A stretch of DNA of 64,000 bases from Anthoceros angustus (GCA_010909165.1 VJWM01000220.1:186001-250000); one strand, 5' to 3'; counted from the first letter of the stretch, positions 34,285 to 46,760 are shown. Program-made: numbers and translations. Notes: generated from the sequence alone by a model not told the origin.

Positions 34285-34655
34285 TACGAGTCCGTAGTCC
34301 TATCTATTCAAATAGGTAGGACTCAAGTCCTTGGTCTTTGGGTTTGGGAAGAAACAGACTCAAGTCCTTGGTCTTGGTTTGAATGATGTTCCTTGGTCCC
34401 AAGCCTATTTCGAGTCCTTGGTCTTGGGGTTCTAAGGATGTTCCTTGGTCCTTGGGAAAATGGTATGTAGATAGAAACCTAGTCCTTGGTCTTGGGTTTC
34501 GGAAGGATGTTCCTTGGTCCTTGGGAAAAGTAGCATGTAGATAGAAACCTATTTCGAGGGCCGAGGAAGGCAACTTCCTTGAACCATGGGAATTCGTTTT
34601 CTAGATATTGCATGTAGGGCTATATATGCATGTTAGGTAGACTGCAGGGGTAAAA
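34285..34655. repeat. Ccttggtc minisatellite block, copy 4 of 6
   Basis: Same organisation as the other copies. Confidence 0.8.
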
Positions 34656-34659
34656 TTGG

Positions 34660-35115
34660 CACATTCTAAGAGGCAACCGAGAACGCCCTAAGGTAATGGA
34701 TCGAATCCTAACGGTGTACTAAGAATGGGATGCTCGATTCGAGCATCTTGGATGCTTGTGACACATGTGTTTGTCTCGCTTCAAAATGTGAACGCCACCA
34801 AGTTCATGCAAGGAATCCTTCCACATCGGAAGAGCGGTTGGGGAATGGCATTTTCAACATCGATGGAGAGATGTGGAAGACGCAGAAGACTTCAAGCTTG
34901 AGTTCTCTTCCAGAGTGCTGTGATTACAACACCAACGCGAGAGGGGTCTTCGCGCATTATTGCCCAAGCGGAAAGGAGGAGGTTGTTGACATGTGAATGA
35001 TGGTGTGTGGAGCATGTTGCAATCGCTTCTTAATGCGTGAATTTTGCTCGATGACCGCAAGCCATTGAAGGATCTCTTCGCATGACATTCGATTCCATTT
35101 GCAAAATCGGGCAAC
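34660..35115 (+). pseudogene. Captured cytochrome P450 fragment, copy 2
   Basis: LGNGIFNIDGEMWKTQ is in a single frame near 34,840-34,890, the cleanest version of this block. MTFDSICKIG follows near 35,082-35,111, again separated by the intron-like stretch. Confidence 0.7.
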
Positions 35116-35124
35116 ACCTTAGGC

Positions 35125-35720
35125 AAGAGACATGCACCACCATCTATGAGTGCAATCGCGTTCCTTCCACAATTTGTGAGTGCGCTTTTGCATCTTCCAG
35201 CTCACCATATTTTGCGATATCCTCTTTCATGGGTCGTCACAAAAACTTGGCGGCATTTTCCACACCAAATTTTGCATACATGTCCACTGTAGGTGCCCAC
35301 CACTACATTCTCCAGCAGGCCGAGCCCTTGTCAGCCATAAGGGCATTCCATGTCACCATATCCTCGACAAAGCAAGCAAGACTACAAGAAAGGTTAGGAA
35401 TCACCACTAGTTGTCCATCATAGTGAAGACTAAACCAAGAGGTTCTTTGAAATCAAGACACCTCTGTGCCCGGCTGTGAGAGCTCGACTTGGAAGGAGAA
35501 GCACAATGACCCACCGCATATTCAAAGAAACAAGCTTCTCATCCAACAAGCGGCTTGAACATGTTGTTTAACCCGAGGACCTCACCGGACTCCTTGCACC
35601 GAATGTCGTGAGCGAGCCCTCTTACCTCGCCTAGTTTCCCACGCACAAGAGGGGAGTCCTAGGAAGTGGTGATGGGAGGATCCTTGGTGTGGTCACACCG
35701 AGAAGCGGTGGCGCTCAAGT
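35125..35720 (-). pseudogene. Second PPR fragment (copy 1) joined to filler
   Basis: The minus strand near 35,380-35,270 reads DMVTWNAL, then GLLENVVVGT and DMYAKFG in shifted frames: PPR linker and helix blocks. At about 35,452 (aatcaagacacctctgtgcc) it switches to the filler sequence known from 21,000, showing another rearrangement junction. Confidence 0.6.
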
Positions 35721-36085
35721 CCGCTACGAGTCCAGTCCTATCTATTCAAATAGGTAGGACTCAAGTCCTTGGTCTTGGGTTTGAAGAAACAGACTCAAGT
35801 CCTTGGTCTTGGGTTTTGAATGATGTTCCTTGGTCCTAAGCCTATTTCGAGTCCTTGGTCTTGGGTTCTAAGGATGTTCCTTGGTCCTTGGGAAAATGGT
35901 ATGTAGATAGAAACCTAGTCCTTGGTCTTCGGGTTTTAAGGATGTTCCTTGGTCCTTGGGAAAAGTAGCATGTAGATAGAAACCTATTTCGAGGGCCGAG
36001 GAAGGCAACTTCCTTGAACCATGGGAATTCCGCTTTTCTAGATATTGCATGTAGGGCTATATATGCATGTTAGGTAGACTGCAGG
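35721..36085. repeat. Ccttggtc minisatellite block, copy 5 of 6
   Basis: Same organisation as the other copies. Confidence 0.8.
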
Positions 36086-36089
36086 GGTA

Positions 36090-36560
36090 AAATTGGCACA
36101 TTCTAAGAGGCAACTTCGAGAATCGCCTAAGGTAATGGATCGAATCCTAACGGTGTACTACCTAATGGGATGCTCGATTCGAGCATCTTGGATGCTTGTG
36201 ACACATGTGTTTGTCTCGCTTCAAAATGTGAACGCACCCAAGTTCATGCAGGCAAGGAATCCTTCCGCATCGAAGAGCGGTTGGGGAATGGCATTTTCAA
36301 CATGGAGAGATGTGGAAGACGCAGGAAGACTTCAAGCTTGAGTTCTCTTCCAGAGTGTTCGTGATTACAACACCAACGCTGCAGAGACAGTGCTTTGCGG
36401 CAAAAGATTATTGCCCAAGCCGGAAAGGAGGAGGTTGTTGACATGCGTGAATGATGTGTGGAGCATGTTCAACTTCTTAATGGTGAATTTTGCTCAGATT
36501 GGGCAAGCCATTGAAGGATCTCTTCGCATGACATTCGATTCCATTTGCAAAATCAAGAAC
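36090..36560 (+). pseudogene. Captured cytochrome P450 fragment, copy 3
   Basis: Same blocks as the other P450 copies; the FN(I)DGEMWKTQ part lacks a few bases at the catcgatgg site, and IIAQAGKEEVVDM is intact near 36,405-36,445. Confidence 0.65.
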
Positions 36561-36564
36561 ACCC

Positions 36565-36885
36565 TTAGGCAAGAGACATGCACCACCATCTATGAGTGCA
36601 ATCGCGTTCCTTCCACAATTTGTGAGTGCATACGCGTCTTTTGCATCTTCCACCACCATATTTTGCATCGCCCTCTTTCATGGGTCGCTCAACTGCCAAA
36701 AACTTGGCATTTTCCATCAAATTTTGCATACATGTCCACGTAGGTGCCCACCACTACATTCTCCAGCAGGCCGAGCCCTTGCTACCCATAAGGGCATTCC
36801 ATGTCACCATATCCCCATAAAGCAAGCAAGACTACAAGAAAGGTTAGGAATCACCACTAGTTGTCCATCATAGTGAAGACTAAAC
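36565..36885 (-). pseudogene. Second PPR fragment, copy 2
   Basis: Counterpart of 35,125-35,440 with the VTWNALMG and NVVVGTYVDMYAKF blocks readable on the minus strand near 36,800-36,720. Confidence 0.6.
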
Positions 36886-36889
36886 CAAG

Positions 36890-37860
36890 AGGTTCTTTGA
36901 AATCAAGACAACATCCCCACTTGCCAATTAAGACGATCCATGTAACGTAGGGGTCGTTGTTCAATAGCATCCATCATAGCATATGATGGGCGAACCAGAG
37001 ATGAATAGATTCTTGAATCAAGAAACGATTATCCCCACTCGCCAAGACCACATCCATGGTGCTCCCATTCCTCCTCCATAAGATGATCCAAATGACGAGG
37101 CGCTGCTCTACAGCCTCTCAGTGTCCAAAATTTGTCGCCTTATTCTCCAAAACCTCGGAAGGAGGATTCGCACCGACTCCTCTCGAGGTACTTAGCGCCA
37201 ATTTGAGTAGGCGGGACAACTTCCCTACATCGGGCGGGGAACCCTGCCGCCAGATGGCGCCACTTGTTCGCATGGCGAAACGGGAGACTTGTATCACAAC
37301 CATCTTGTGAAGCGACCCTATGTCCTCACCTTGTTTACTATGTGTCCTCAACAATGGTCCGAAGGCTCGCATTTTCCACAGGTAAAGCGGCCCGAGTACA
37401 CCGCCGTGCTCGCCACAAGAAGCCGTGAAAGGTGGAACCCCAAGATACAAAAACCCCGCTTGAGTGCGCCATCGGAACAAAGGCGGGTATCCGCTGCAGA
37501 AATCATCAACGTCGTCTTCTTTACTCTTTCCGACTATCGCCGAGGCAAACGCCAAGATCGATACCACACTCAAAGAAAAAGAGATTGATTTGTGGCCCAA
37601 TTCTAGTGCGGCCATCACCGCTACCAAGAAGCCAAGAGGTCGATCATCGAAATTGGCGCAGAACTACGCCATCGCAACAATCGGTCAGGCGCTACGTCGG
37701 CGAACCCTTAAACCACGAACCCGTTGCCTCCCAACCAACCCAACAAGTCCAACGGGGATGTGATGCAATTTGAAGAAGGACGCGGCGGGCCGGCAAGAGC
37801 CTACGCACTAACTATCTCGATGTCGTACCCATGTCGCATTAATATGCATCCGAGTTCAAG
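36890..37860. repeat. Repeat unit F, copy 1 (open on both strands, unassigned)
   Basis: Long overlapping ORFs on both strands (up to 169 codons on the minus strand at 37,118-37,627; 99 to 113 codons on the plus strand) without recognised domains. Large parts are repeated at 39,020-39,480 and 39,680-40,640. The plus-strand piece AEANAKIDTTLKEKEIDLWP (37,540-37,600) looks coiled-coil-like. It may be another captured host fragment or a retroelement gag relic. Confidence 0.5.
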
Positions 37861-38225
37861 TCCGCTACTCAGTCCAGTCCTATCTATTCAAATAGGTAGG
37901 ACTCAAGTCCTTGGTCTTTGGGGTTTGGGAAGAAAAGACTCAAGTCCTTGGTCTTAGAATGATGTTCCTTGGTCCTAAGCCTGTCGAGTCCTTGGTCTTG
38001 GGTTCAAGGATGTTCCTTGGTCCTTGGGAAAATGGTATGTAGATAGAAACCTAGTCCTTGGTCTTGGGTTTTGAAGGATGTTCCTTGGTCCTTGGGAAAA
38101 GTAGCATGTAGATAGAAACCTATTTCGAGGGCCGAGGAAGGCAACTTCCTTGAACCATGGGAATTCCGTTTTCTAGATATTGCATGTAGGGCTATATATG
38201 CATGTTAGGTAGACTGCAGGGGTAA
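37861..38225. repeat. Ccttggtc minisatellite block, copy 6 of 6
   Basis: Same organisation as the other copies, joined directly to unit F on its left. Confidence 0.8.
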
Positions 38226-38229
38226 AATT

Positions 38230-38700
38230 GGCACATTCTAAGAGGCAACCGAACTGCCCTAAGGTAATGGATCGTGAATCCTAACAAAGGTACTACCTAA
38301 TGGGATGCGATTCGAGCATCTTGGATGCTTGTGACACACATGTGTTTGTCTCGCTTCAAAATGTGAACGCATCACCCAAGTTCATGCAGGCAAGGAATCC
38401 TTCCACATCGGAAGAGCGGGGAATGGCATTTTCAACACCGATGGAGAGATGTGGAAGACGCAGAAGACTTCAAGCTTGAGTTCTCTTCCAGAGTGTTCGA
38501 TTACAACACCAACGCGTTTAGAGGCGGTCTGTGGTGATTATTGCCCAAGCCGGAAGGAGGAGGTTGTTGACATGCGTGAATGATGGTGTGAGCATGTTGC
38601 ACCGCCTTCTTAATGCTCGAATTTTGCTCAGATTCAGCAAGCCATTGAAGGATCTCTTCTCGCATGACATTCGATTCCATTTGCAAAATCGGGCAACAGT
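38230..38700 (+). pseudogene. Captured cytochrome P450 fragment, copy 4
   Basis: GNGIFNTDGEMWKTQ, EFSSRVF and the NTNAF region, IIAQAG and MTFDSICKIG are recognisable between 38,415 and 38,700 in shifting frames. Confidence 0.65.
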
Positions 38701-38704
38701 TAGG

Positions 38705-39015
38705 CAAGAGACCACCATCTATGAGTGCAATCGCGTTCCTTCCACAATTTGTGAGTGCAACGTTCTTTGCATCTTCCACCACCATTTTTGCATCGCCTCT
38801 TTCATGGGTCGTTCAACTCAAAACTTGGCGGCATTTTCCGCTCACCAAATTTTGCATACATGTCCACGGTGCCCACCACTACATTCTCCAGGCCGAGCCT
38901 TGCTGTACCCATAAGGGCATTCCATGTCACCATATCCCGACAAAGCAAGCAAGACTACAAGAAAGGTTAGGGAATCACCACTAGTTGTCCATCATAGTGA
39001 AGACTAAACCAGGTT
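38705..39015 (-). pseudogene. Second PPR fragment, copy 3
   Basis: Same content as 36,565-36,885 with additional small gaps. Confidence 0.55.
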
Positions 39016-40820
39016 CTTTGAAATCAAGACATCCCCACTTGCCAATTAAGACGATCCATGTAACGTAGGGGTCGTTGTTCAATAGCCGTCCATCATAGCA
39101 TATGATGGATGAACCAGAGAGAACCGAGATTCTTGAATCAAGAAACAGCTTATCCCCACTCGCCAAGACCACATCCATGGTGCTCCCATTCCTCCTCCAT
39201 AAGATGATCCAAATGACGAGGCGCTGCTCTACAGCCTCTCAGTGTCCAAAATTTGTCGCCTTATTCTCCAAAACCTCGGAAGGAGGATTCGCACCGACTC
39301 CTCTCGAGGTACTTAGCGCCAATTTGAGTAGGCGGGACAACTTCCCTACATCGGGCGGGGAACCCTGCCGCCAGATGGCGCCACTTGTTCGCATGGCGAA
39401 ACGGGAGACTTGTATCACAACCATCTTGTGAAGCGACCCTATGTCCTCACCTTGTTTACTATGTGTCCTCAACAATGGTCCGAAGGCTCGCATTTTCCGC
39501 TCACCAAATTTTGCATACATGTCCACGGTGCCCACCACTACATTCTCCAGGCCGAGCCTTGCTGTACCCATAAGGGCATTCCATGTCACCATATCCCCGA
39601 CAAAGCAAGCAAGACTACAAGAAAGGTTAGGGAATCACCACTAGTTGTCCATCATAGTGAAGACTAAACCAGGTTCTTTGAAATCAAGACATCCCCACTT
39701 GCCAATTAAGACGATCCATGTAACGTAGGGGTCGTTGTTCAATAGCCGTCCATCATAGCATATGATGGATGAACCAGAGAGAACCGAGATTCTTGAATCA
39801 AGAAACAGCTTATCCCCACTCGCCAAGACCACATCCATGGTGCTCCCATTCCTCCTCCATAAGATGATCCGTAGGCGCGGCTGCTCTACGCCTGTGGAGT
39901 GTCCAAAATTTGTCGCCTTATTCTCCAAAACCGGAAGGAGGATTCAACTCCTCTCGAGGTACTTAGCCAATTTGAGTAGGCGGGACAACTTCCCTACACG
40001 GTGGAACCCCAAGCCGCCAGATGGCGCCACTTGTTCGCATGGCGGCAAACGGGAGACTTGTATCACAACCATCTTGTGAAGCAAGCGGGGCTATGTCCTC
40101 ACCTTGTTTACTATGTGTCCTCAACAATGGTCCGAAGGCTCGCACCGGTTTTCCACAGGACAAGCCAAAGGCGGCCCGAGTACACCGCCGTGCTCGCCAC
40201 AAGAAGCCGTGAAAGGTGGAACCCCAAGATACAAAAACCCCGCTTGAGTGCGCCATCGGAACAAAGGCGGGTATCCGCTGCAGAAATCATCAACGTCGTC
40301 TTCTTTACTCTTTCCGACTATCGCCGAGGCAAACGCCAAGATCGATACCACACTCAAAGAAAAAGAGATTGATTTGTGGCCCAATTCTAGTGCGGCCATC
40401 ACCGCTACCAAGAAGCCAAGAGGTCGATCATCGAAATTGGCGCAGAACTACGCCATCGCAACAATCGGTCAGGCGCTACGTCGGCGAACCCTTAAACCAC
40501 GAACCCGTTGCCTCCCAACGGAACCCCAACAAGTCCAACGGGGATGTGATGCAATTTGAAGAAGGACGCGGCGGGCCGGCAAGAGCCTACGCACTAACTA
40601 TCTCGATGTCGTACCCATGTCGCATTAATATGCATCCGAGTTCAAGTCCGTTGCCTTGGATGCATTCGATGAAAGCGGCGATGCGGTGGAGCGCGCGAGG
40701 TCGCGGGTGACCGAGCGCCATCGCAACGTGGAAATGGACCATGGTATCACCGCTTTGCAACATTGATGATTTCACCGGACATGCAAGGATCCGCATCGAG
40801 TAGAACCCCAACCCAACAGT
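39016..40820. repeat. Unit F copies 2 and 3 with a PPR piece between
   Basis: 39,016-39,495 repeats the left half of unit F, then 39,496-39,655 repeats part of the second PPR fragment, and 39,660-40,640 repeats unit F again. The stretch 38,985-39,200 is almost identical to 39,645-39,860, with only the most GC-rich positions differing later on. The end to 40,820 is single-copy and unassigned. Confidence 0.75.
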
Positions 40821-40849
40821 GACCTAGCATGTTTTAAGAAAAACTAAAA

Positions 40850-41510
40850 ATATTTTTGAACACCAACCTATATCAACTATCTATCTATCCTCCCATCGCC
40901 TCTCCCTCTTTACCTCTTCGCATTGTACCCTTCCTTGCCCCGCATAACATGTCTATTACTCCAACTCTACTATGTAACTCATTGGTCATCATCCGCTCAT
41001 ACTATCGCCATCTTCATCATCCTCACTCATGCTATCCCCGACTAGAAGCCTCACGTTGTACTCGGCCTTCCACTAGAAGCCTCACGTTGTACTATGCGTC
41101 TTCCACGACGCTTGTACTCACCATAATTATAATTAAATAAGTGAAATATTTAAGACTTGGGATACTTTTTATACTTATAAGAAAAGCTTTAAAATATTTT
41201 TCAACCTATCAATTACCTATCTATCCTCCCACCCTCTCCACTCCTTATCCCTCTATCGCCTCCCCACTCCTTATCCCTCTATCATCTCCCTTCCCCTTCT
41301 CCTTTCCACATAACAAGTCTATTACTCCAACTCTACTATGTAACTCATTGGTCATTATCGCTCACGCTATCATTGTCTTCATCATCCTCACCTATGATAT
41401 CCGCATCCTCATCATCTTGACTCATGTTATCCTCGTCTTGAGCCTCACCTTGTACTATGCCTTCCACGTGCGCTTGTACCCACCACAATTTTCCATGCAT
41501 TTTAGAATTC
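40850..41510. repeat. Imperfect tandem duplication, pyrimidine-rich
   Basis: ctatctatcctcccatcgcc and attactccaactctactatg with gtaactcattggtcat occur in both halves (about 40,875-41,010 and 41,215-41,370), offset by about 350 bp. Lies just beyond the 3' end of the transposase relic. Confidence 0.7.
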
Positions 41511-44500
41511 TCATACAAAAGACTTGCTCCACTTTCTCCGATACTAGTACAAATGGCTCATCCTCCAACTTATCATTGGATAACATGACATCGTTAACCA
41601 TGAACATACGAGATGTATCTTTTGATGGTGTGTGCTCTTTGTTCCATTGAGCCTTGAACCATCTCACCTTCAACACATTTACTTTTTAGACGGCCCTAAG
41701 TCCACCTCCAAAATCTTTTCCACCTTTCCAAAGATAGGGAAAATGCTATAATAGGTTCGGTGTCCCGCGATGAAACACATGCTTGGCTATATAGATGTTT
41801 TATAATGCTATCACATGTATTCTTTCCCCTATCTCGCATCTATAGTCCTTATATGATTTCCATATGCCCACATCATTTTATATGATCGCACACTGAGGAG
41901 GTCCTCGCACAATTGGTCCACATCCAACCCATAGGTTTGTACCGCATTTCCCTTTCGCTACTTTAACTTCATCTATCAACCATTCGCAAAAGGACGCTGT
42001 CGTCATATACACACTTTTCGCCATTTTTGAGTACAGCTGAGTTTTCCACTAACACTTTCCTCATCCGTTGCATTTCCACATCATTCGGTCATAATTTTGC
42101 CATTCCTTGCAATAACACCCCACATTGGGTGACATCATCTTGATTTCCACACTCTTGGTGCCTCTTCATGTGTATTTCCAAAGAACTCGAGCTATAAAAC
42201 ATTATCTCTTGTGCTAAGTATCCTAAAGCCATGCTACCTTCGTCGGGCTTTCGTCGAACAAGTCCCTTTAACACTTTCATGTGCCTTTCTAAGAAATACA
42301 TCCATCGATATCGAGTTGGTCCACATAATTCAACCTCCCGCACAAGATGAACAACAACATGTACTTGACTTGTCGAAAAGTCGTTGGAAATTCCCTCCAA
42401 CACACACATGATCTCCACACTTTTCACCTTCATAGCTGGAATTTCATCCTTCGCAATTTCTTTTGAACAAAGCCACCGAATAGCTCGGCAAGATCACATA
42501 TAGCCTTGTGAACATCATGATGTATTAATCCTTTCAAGACAATTGGCCACAATCCGTAATGATGGTGATGATCATGAGACTTTAACCCCGAAAATTCCCT
42601 CTTCTCTCCTTTAGAAAACAACGCTCAAATTTGACCCATACCAGGAGTACGTATGCAAATCCTTGTTCTCAATTTTTCCTCTGCATTAGCATACATTCGC
42701 CTCTTTTGCTGCCATGTCCAAGAACCTGTGGTCGTGTCGTTATAAATGTCCGTCCCTGGTTCGCCAGTTTTTGCTACCTTGCACCCCATTTACAATGTTT
42801 TGGCCTCTTTGTCTCCTTCCAACAGCGATGGCCTCGCATGGGGCCACCAATCTTGTTTGGTATTTGAATACTCAAGATCTCTACGACTAAGGGAATCTTG
42901 ATTCCCACATATGTGTGCCAAAATCTGACTTACATTCTTTCCAATGTGCATGATATCAAATAAGTGTCCGATCAACAATATCTCGCAACCACCAAATAGC
43001 ATGACTAAAAGTTAACCTTCATGAATAGCTATTAGTCTACCTACCGATGCTACCAATAATATAATTAAAATATTCTTGAAAAGGGTAATACTTGCAAGAC
43101 CCCATATGCATGCATACATACCTCCCAAGATGGAAGCTCCCGAAAATTGAAGGCTCGCTAGTAACACCCTGTCTGCCTTCACCATTGTCTTTTGCATATT
43201 TCCTTAAAGCTTTCGATCATAATATCCTCCGGAGTTGGTGCATAGTCCGGATGAATAATTTCCATCTCACCTTTCCATTGAATGAATCCCGCTCTTCCAC
43301 TCTAAACTTGTGTTCCTCGTAAAATTTTCTAAAATTCTTATCATACGTCATTTTGTTTGTGAACATTGACTTTCTTGCTTCTAATTTGTCCCAACATATT
43401 GGACATGCCCGCTTCCCTTTTGTTTGCATTTTAGAAGTGAAAGAATATCCTGGATAATCATGCATCGCCCACAACAATAAGGCCTTCAATTTAAATTGTC
43501 TTTGAGCATTTCCAATAGCCATAGAAGCATCTTGTACGACCACACCTTCCTCCCAGACCTTCAACTCTTCGATGAGTGGTTGAAAATATATATCCGCATC
43601 TTTGACTTGCTTCGGACCGTGAATAATCATTGACAACAATATATGCCCATTCTTGATAGATAACCAAGGAGGCGTTATAATTGACAAGAAGCACGGCCAT
43701 ATAGAATACCTAGAACTTTGGTGCCCAAAGGGATTAATCCCATCCGTAGCAAGTCCTAATCGAATGTTGCGCCTCCTTAGCAAACTCGGATAAGTGTTGT
43801 CCACATGTTCCCATGCATAGCTATCCGATGGGACCCGCATAATCCCATCATTAGACTTATTTGTGGCGTGCCATGACATCATACTTGCTAGCTCCGGACA
43901 TCTAAACATTTGTTTCAATCTAGGAATCAATGGAAAATATCAAGTAGCTTAACTGCACACACTGCTTCTTCGTGTCAATTCGATACCTATGTTTCCACAC
44001 ATCTTGCGAATAGCAATTAAAACTCGTGAACAACATACAATCATCTTGACAAGCATGTATGGATGTATATGTTAGGCCAAACCCTTAAGCATCTTTTTAA
44101 TTTCAGCCCTACTTTTGGCAACTTGTTGCCAATCGGGAGGCCTAATTTGCCTAGTAATGATAAAATTGAATTCAAAGATGCATCCGACCAGCCATGCCTC
44201 CTTTGGATGTTCAATAACAATAAAATGAATGCCAATAAACTTATCTCGGCTCCAACCCATAGAGGCGTAGTTGCGGTGTGCATCGCCTTTAATTCCTCGT
44301 GCAAGGAATCGACTGTTCTTTAGTCATTTCGCGATGCGAAACCCCACCAAGTGCCTCCACCAACTCTATGGTCACTTGTTCGTCGGGATGAATGTTGACA
44401 TGTTCTTCATCAACCTCAAAATGATCATCAACCTCAATAAAATCTTGTTCCTCTTCAATCGATTATTCAATCACACGCACAAAATAAATATCAAATAAGT
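41455..44500 (-). pseudogene. CACTA TNP2-type transposase relic
   Basis: The blocks run in family order from right to left. N-terminal-side GWSDASLNSILSLLGKLGLP and GNKLPK lie near 44,230-44,150. The Transposase_21 core is 43,930-43,217 (IRLGLATDGINPFGHQSS, then YSIWPC, SIITPPW, DADIYFQPLIEELKVWEEGV, KALLLWAMHDYPGY, KGKRACPIC). DUF4218-like pieces follow: HLFDIMHIGKNV near 42,960, FSGLKSHDHHHH near 42,590, YRWMYFLERHMKVLKG near 42,310. A DUF4216-like piece, VRWFKAQW then KLEDEPFVLVSEKVEQVF, lies near 41,660-41,510. The 237-codon core is the longest intact frame in the transposon; elsewhere stops and frame changes break it, so it is probably inactive unless the consensus is faulty or introns explain the breaks. 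It identifies the surrounding element as CACTA. Confidence 0.9.
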
Positions 44501-44634
44501 ATATAAAATATTGTAGTACTATATAGAATAAATTATATTATAATTTAATAACTTTAGTATAACCACTATTATTAAGGAAATATTGAACAACATGCAAAAC
44601 TAAAAGGTTAAGAAGTCAAGTCGAGATATACTAA

Positions 44635-45450
44635 TTGTTTTGTTGCGATATAGTCAATATACACAAGGTACAAGACCCTCAACATCAACTCTTCTACATC
44701 CTACAACAAAAACTATTCCACATCCTCGTGCATCAACTTTGCCTTCAATTTCTTCCACTCCATCTGCGTAATTTAATGTGTCTATGTACTCTTCCGGCCT
44801 TCCTTTTGGCTTCAAATGGTTCGGGTTATACCAATTGTAATCAACAAACAACTCTTCCCAGCATTAATGGTCCTCACGCCCAAGTGCAAATCCAATCAAG
44901 ATGGTCGCCACTTAGTAGCTCATGCCCATCCGACCTTTCTTCCCAAATGCAATTTTGCTTGATTGCGATATTTCCACTACTACTATTCATATATCCCGCC
45001 ACATTCCCATATGCAACATGCCCATCGAGGTACTCAATTGGGCCATCATTAACATCTTTACGGAGTCTATTGAAAGTCAATGCATACTGAATCAACTGTT
45101 GTAGTTCACTATCTTGTTATATTCTCCTGTATACTTTGGACCCCAAACACAAACAAAGGAACTCCATTCACATTATCTTTTCTCACTACGATTTTCTCCA
45201 TGGAAAATAAACCCAACCCCATGGCTGGGTTTGTTGCCTCCTTCACTATCCACCTTCGCCCCAATATAGAAATGACTTGTTAATAGGAATAGGTCCCTTC
45301 TCCCACATTCCCCATTCTCTAGGGTACACGCCTTTCAAAAGATGCTTGTATAAAACAATAGCATCATGAGACTTTGGATCTTCCCCTCTTTTGGATGATA
45401 AGGAGGTGCAATAAAGGGTCCATCGCCTTTCCATCCAAAGGTTTTCCTAC
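44635..45450 (-). pseudogene. Second minus-strand coding relic of the CACTA element
   Basis: The minus strand gives DPKSHDAIVLYKHLLKGVYP, REWGMWEKGPIPINKSFLYW (45,390-45,250), then NRLRKDVNDGPIEYLDGHVA (about 45,065) and FVDYNWYNPNHLKPKGRPEE (44,850). It looks like real coding sequence with frame breaks. I do not assign a domain; by position it could be the 5' part of the transposase transcript or a separate CACTA ORF. Confidence 0.5.
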
Positions 45451-45739
45451 ACCGCAAAGCCATGTGTCCACTCCTACGCTGACTTGTTATAACATGCAAA
45501 TTTCAAACTCCTTCCAACTATAAAAAAACAACCATAATTACACATATGAATAATTAAACTACCTTTAATATAACAAGAGAAACATACTTACCACAATTAG
45601 TATGCCACATCGAATTATTCTATAGATAATATTATATAATTGCTTTATTATTGTATTTTCTAGCATAGAAGAAAAGGGCTCCATAATTACTTCATTAGTT
45701 TATTTCCTAGCATAGAAGAAAAGGATTGCAACTCACGTT

Positions 45740-45885
45740 GTGGCTACGGTGGTTCTCCTTGTCGCTATTTCTCCTCCTTCTCCTCCTCCTCCTTCTCCTC
45801 GTCCTCCTTCTCCTCCTCGTTGTTCTTCTCCTCCTCGTCCTCCTTCTCCTCTCGCTCTTCTTCATCTCCTTGCGGTTCTCCACCG
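45740..45885. repeat. CTC/CTT-rich simple repeat
   Basis: A run of ctcctcctt and cgtcctccttctc triplets gives artificial Leu-rich (+) and Arg-rich (-) ORFs. Confidence 0.9.
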
Positions 45886-46169
45886 GGACTTCATTCTGGG
45901 AGGTAAGGTCCATTCTTGCGCAAATGTTTACGTATTGGTTAGCTCACGAACTCGCCTTGCACTCTTTGCACCAACATTTTGGAAAATATATTGGATATTT
46001 GGGCGCTTAAATCTACGAGCGATCCATAAGGACCTACCCTCAACAATGATCGTGGGTTAGCTTAAGCTCGACAACACTTGCCCTGCCTTCACCGAGCACG
46101 TTGGAAAGTGCAGAGGCTACCTTCGATGAAGTGCTCCGGCCCTCGCTCCAACCTCCGATCCGAGCGTAA

Positions 46170-46760
46170 ATCCGCATAAATCGAGCCAATTCTAATCTAG
46201 AGCAATTCCATGCAACCGATAACGCGATACTCAAAACGCTTTACAAAGAGCATAGACCTGCTGAACGGACTTGTAGCTATCTAGCATCCGGATGGTCGAT
46301 TTAGGTGTGCACCGTTTTTATTGACCCTTGCTACTAGAAGGCCCTCGCCACGCACGATGGAAGGCCCTTCTAGCTATGTAGTGGATGGTTAGTAGCTGGG
46401 ACAAGAGAAAGGCCTCTTACATGGTGCTTGTTAGTCAATCCAAAGCGCTTTACAACACGAGGCGTTGCAAATCGGTTTGGGAAATTTGCAACGCTCTCTT
46501 ATCAACGCACTCAGCAACATTTGCAACGCACTCGCAGCAGCCAATTCTAATCATGAGCAATTGCATGCAACCGACAATACTCAAAACGCTTTGCAAAGAG
46601 CACCGACCGAACGGACTTGTAGCTATCTAGCATCGCGGATGGTGCCGACCCTTGCTATGAGAAGGCCCTCACGCACAATGGAAGGCGGCTTGGCCTCTTA
46701 TCGATGCCGCTGAAACCATGAAAGCAGGCCTCTTACAGTGCTCGGTCCAAAGCGCTAGCT
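46170..46760. repeat. Diverged duplication of a segment of about 120 bp
   Basis: ccaattctaatc, agcaattgcatgcaaccga, actcaaaacgctttgcaaag and acggacttgtagctatctag occur near 46,190-46,290 and again near 46,540-46,640. No coding call. Confidence 0.7.

Noticed and set aside
45726-46010. Leu-rich and Arg-rich ORFs
   Set aside because: Produced by a CTC/CTT simple repeat.
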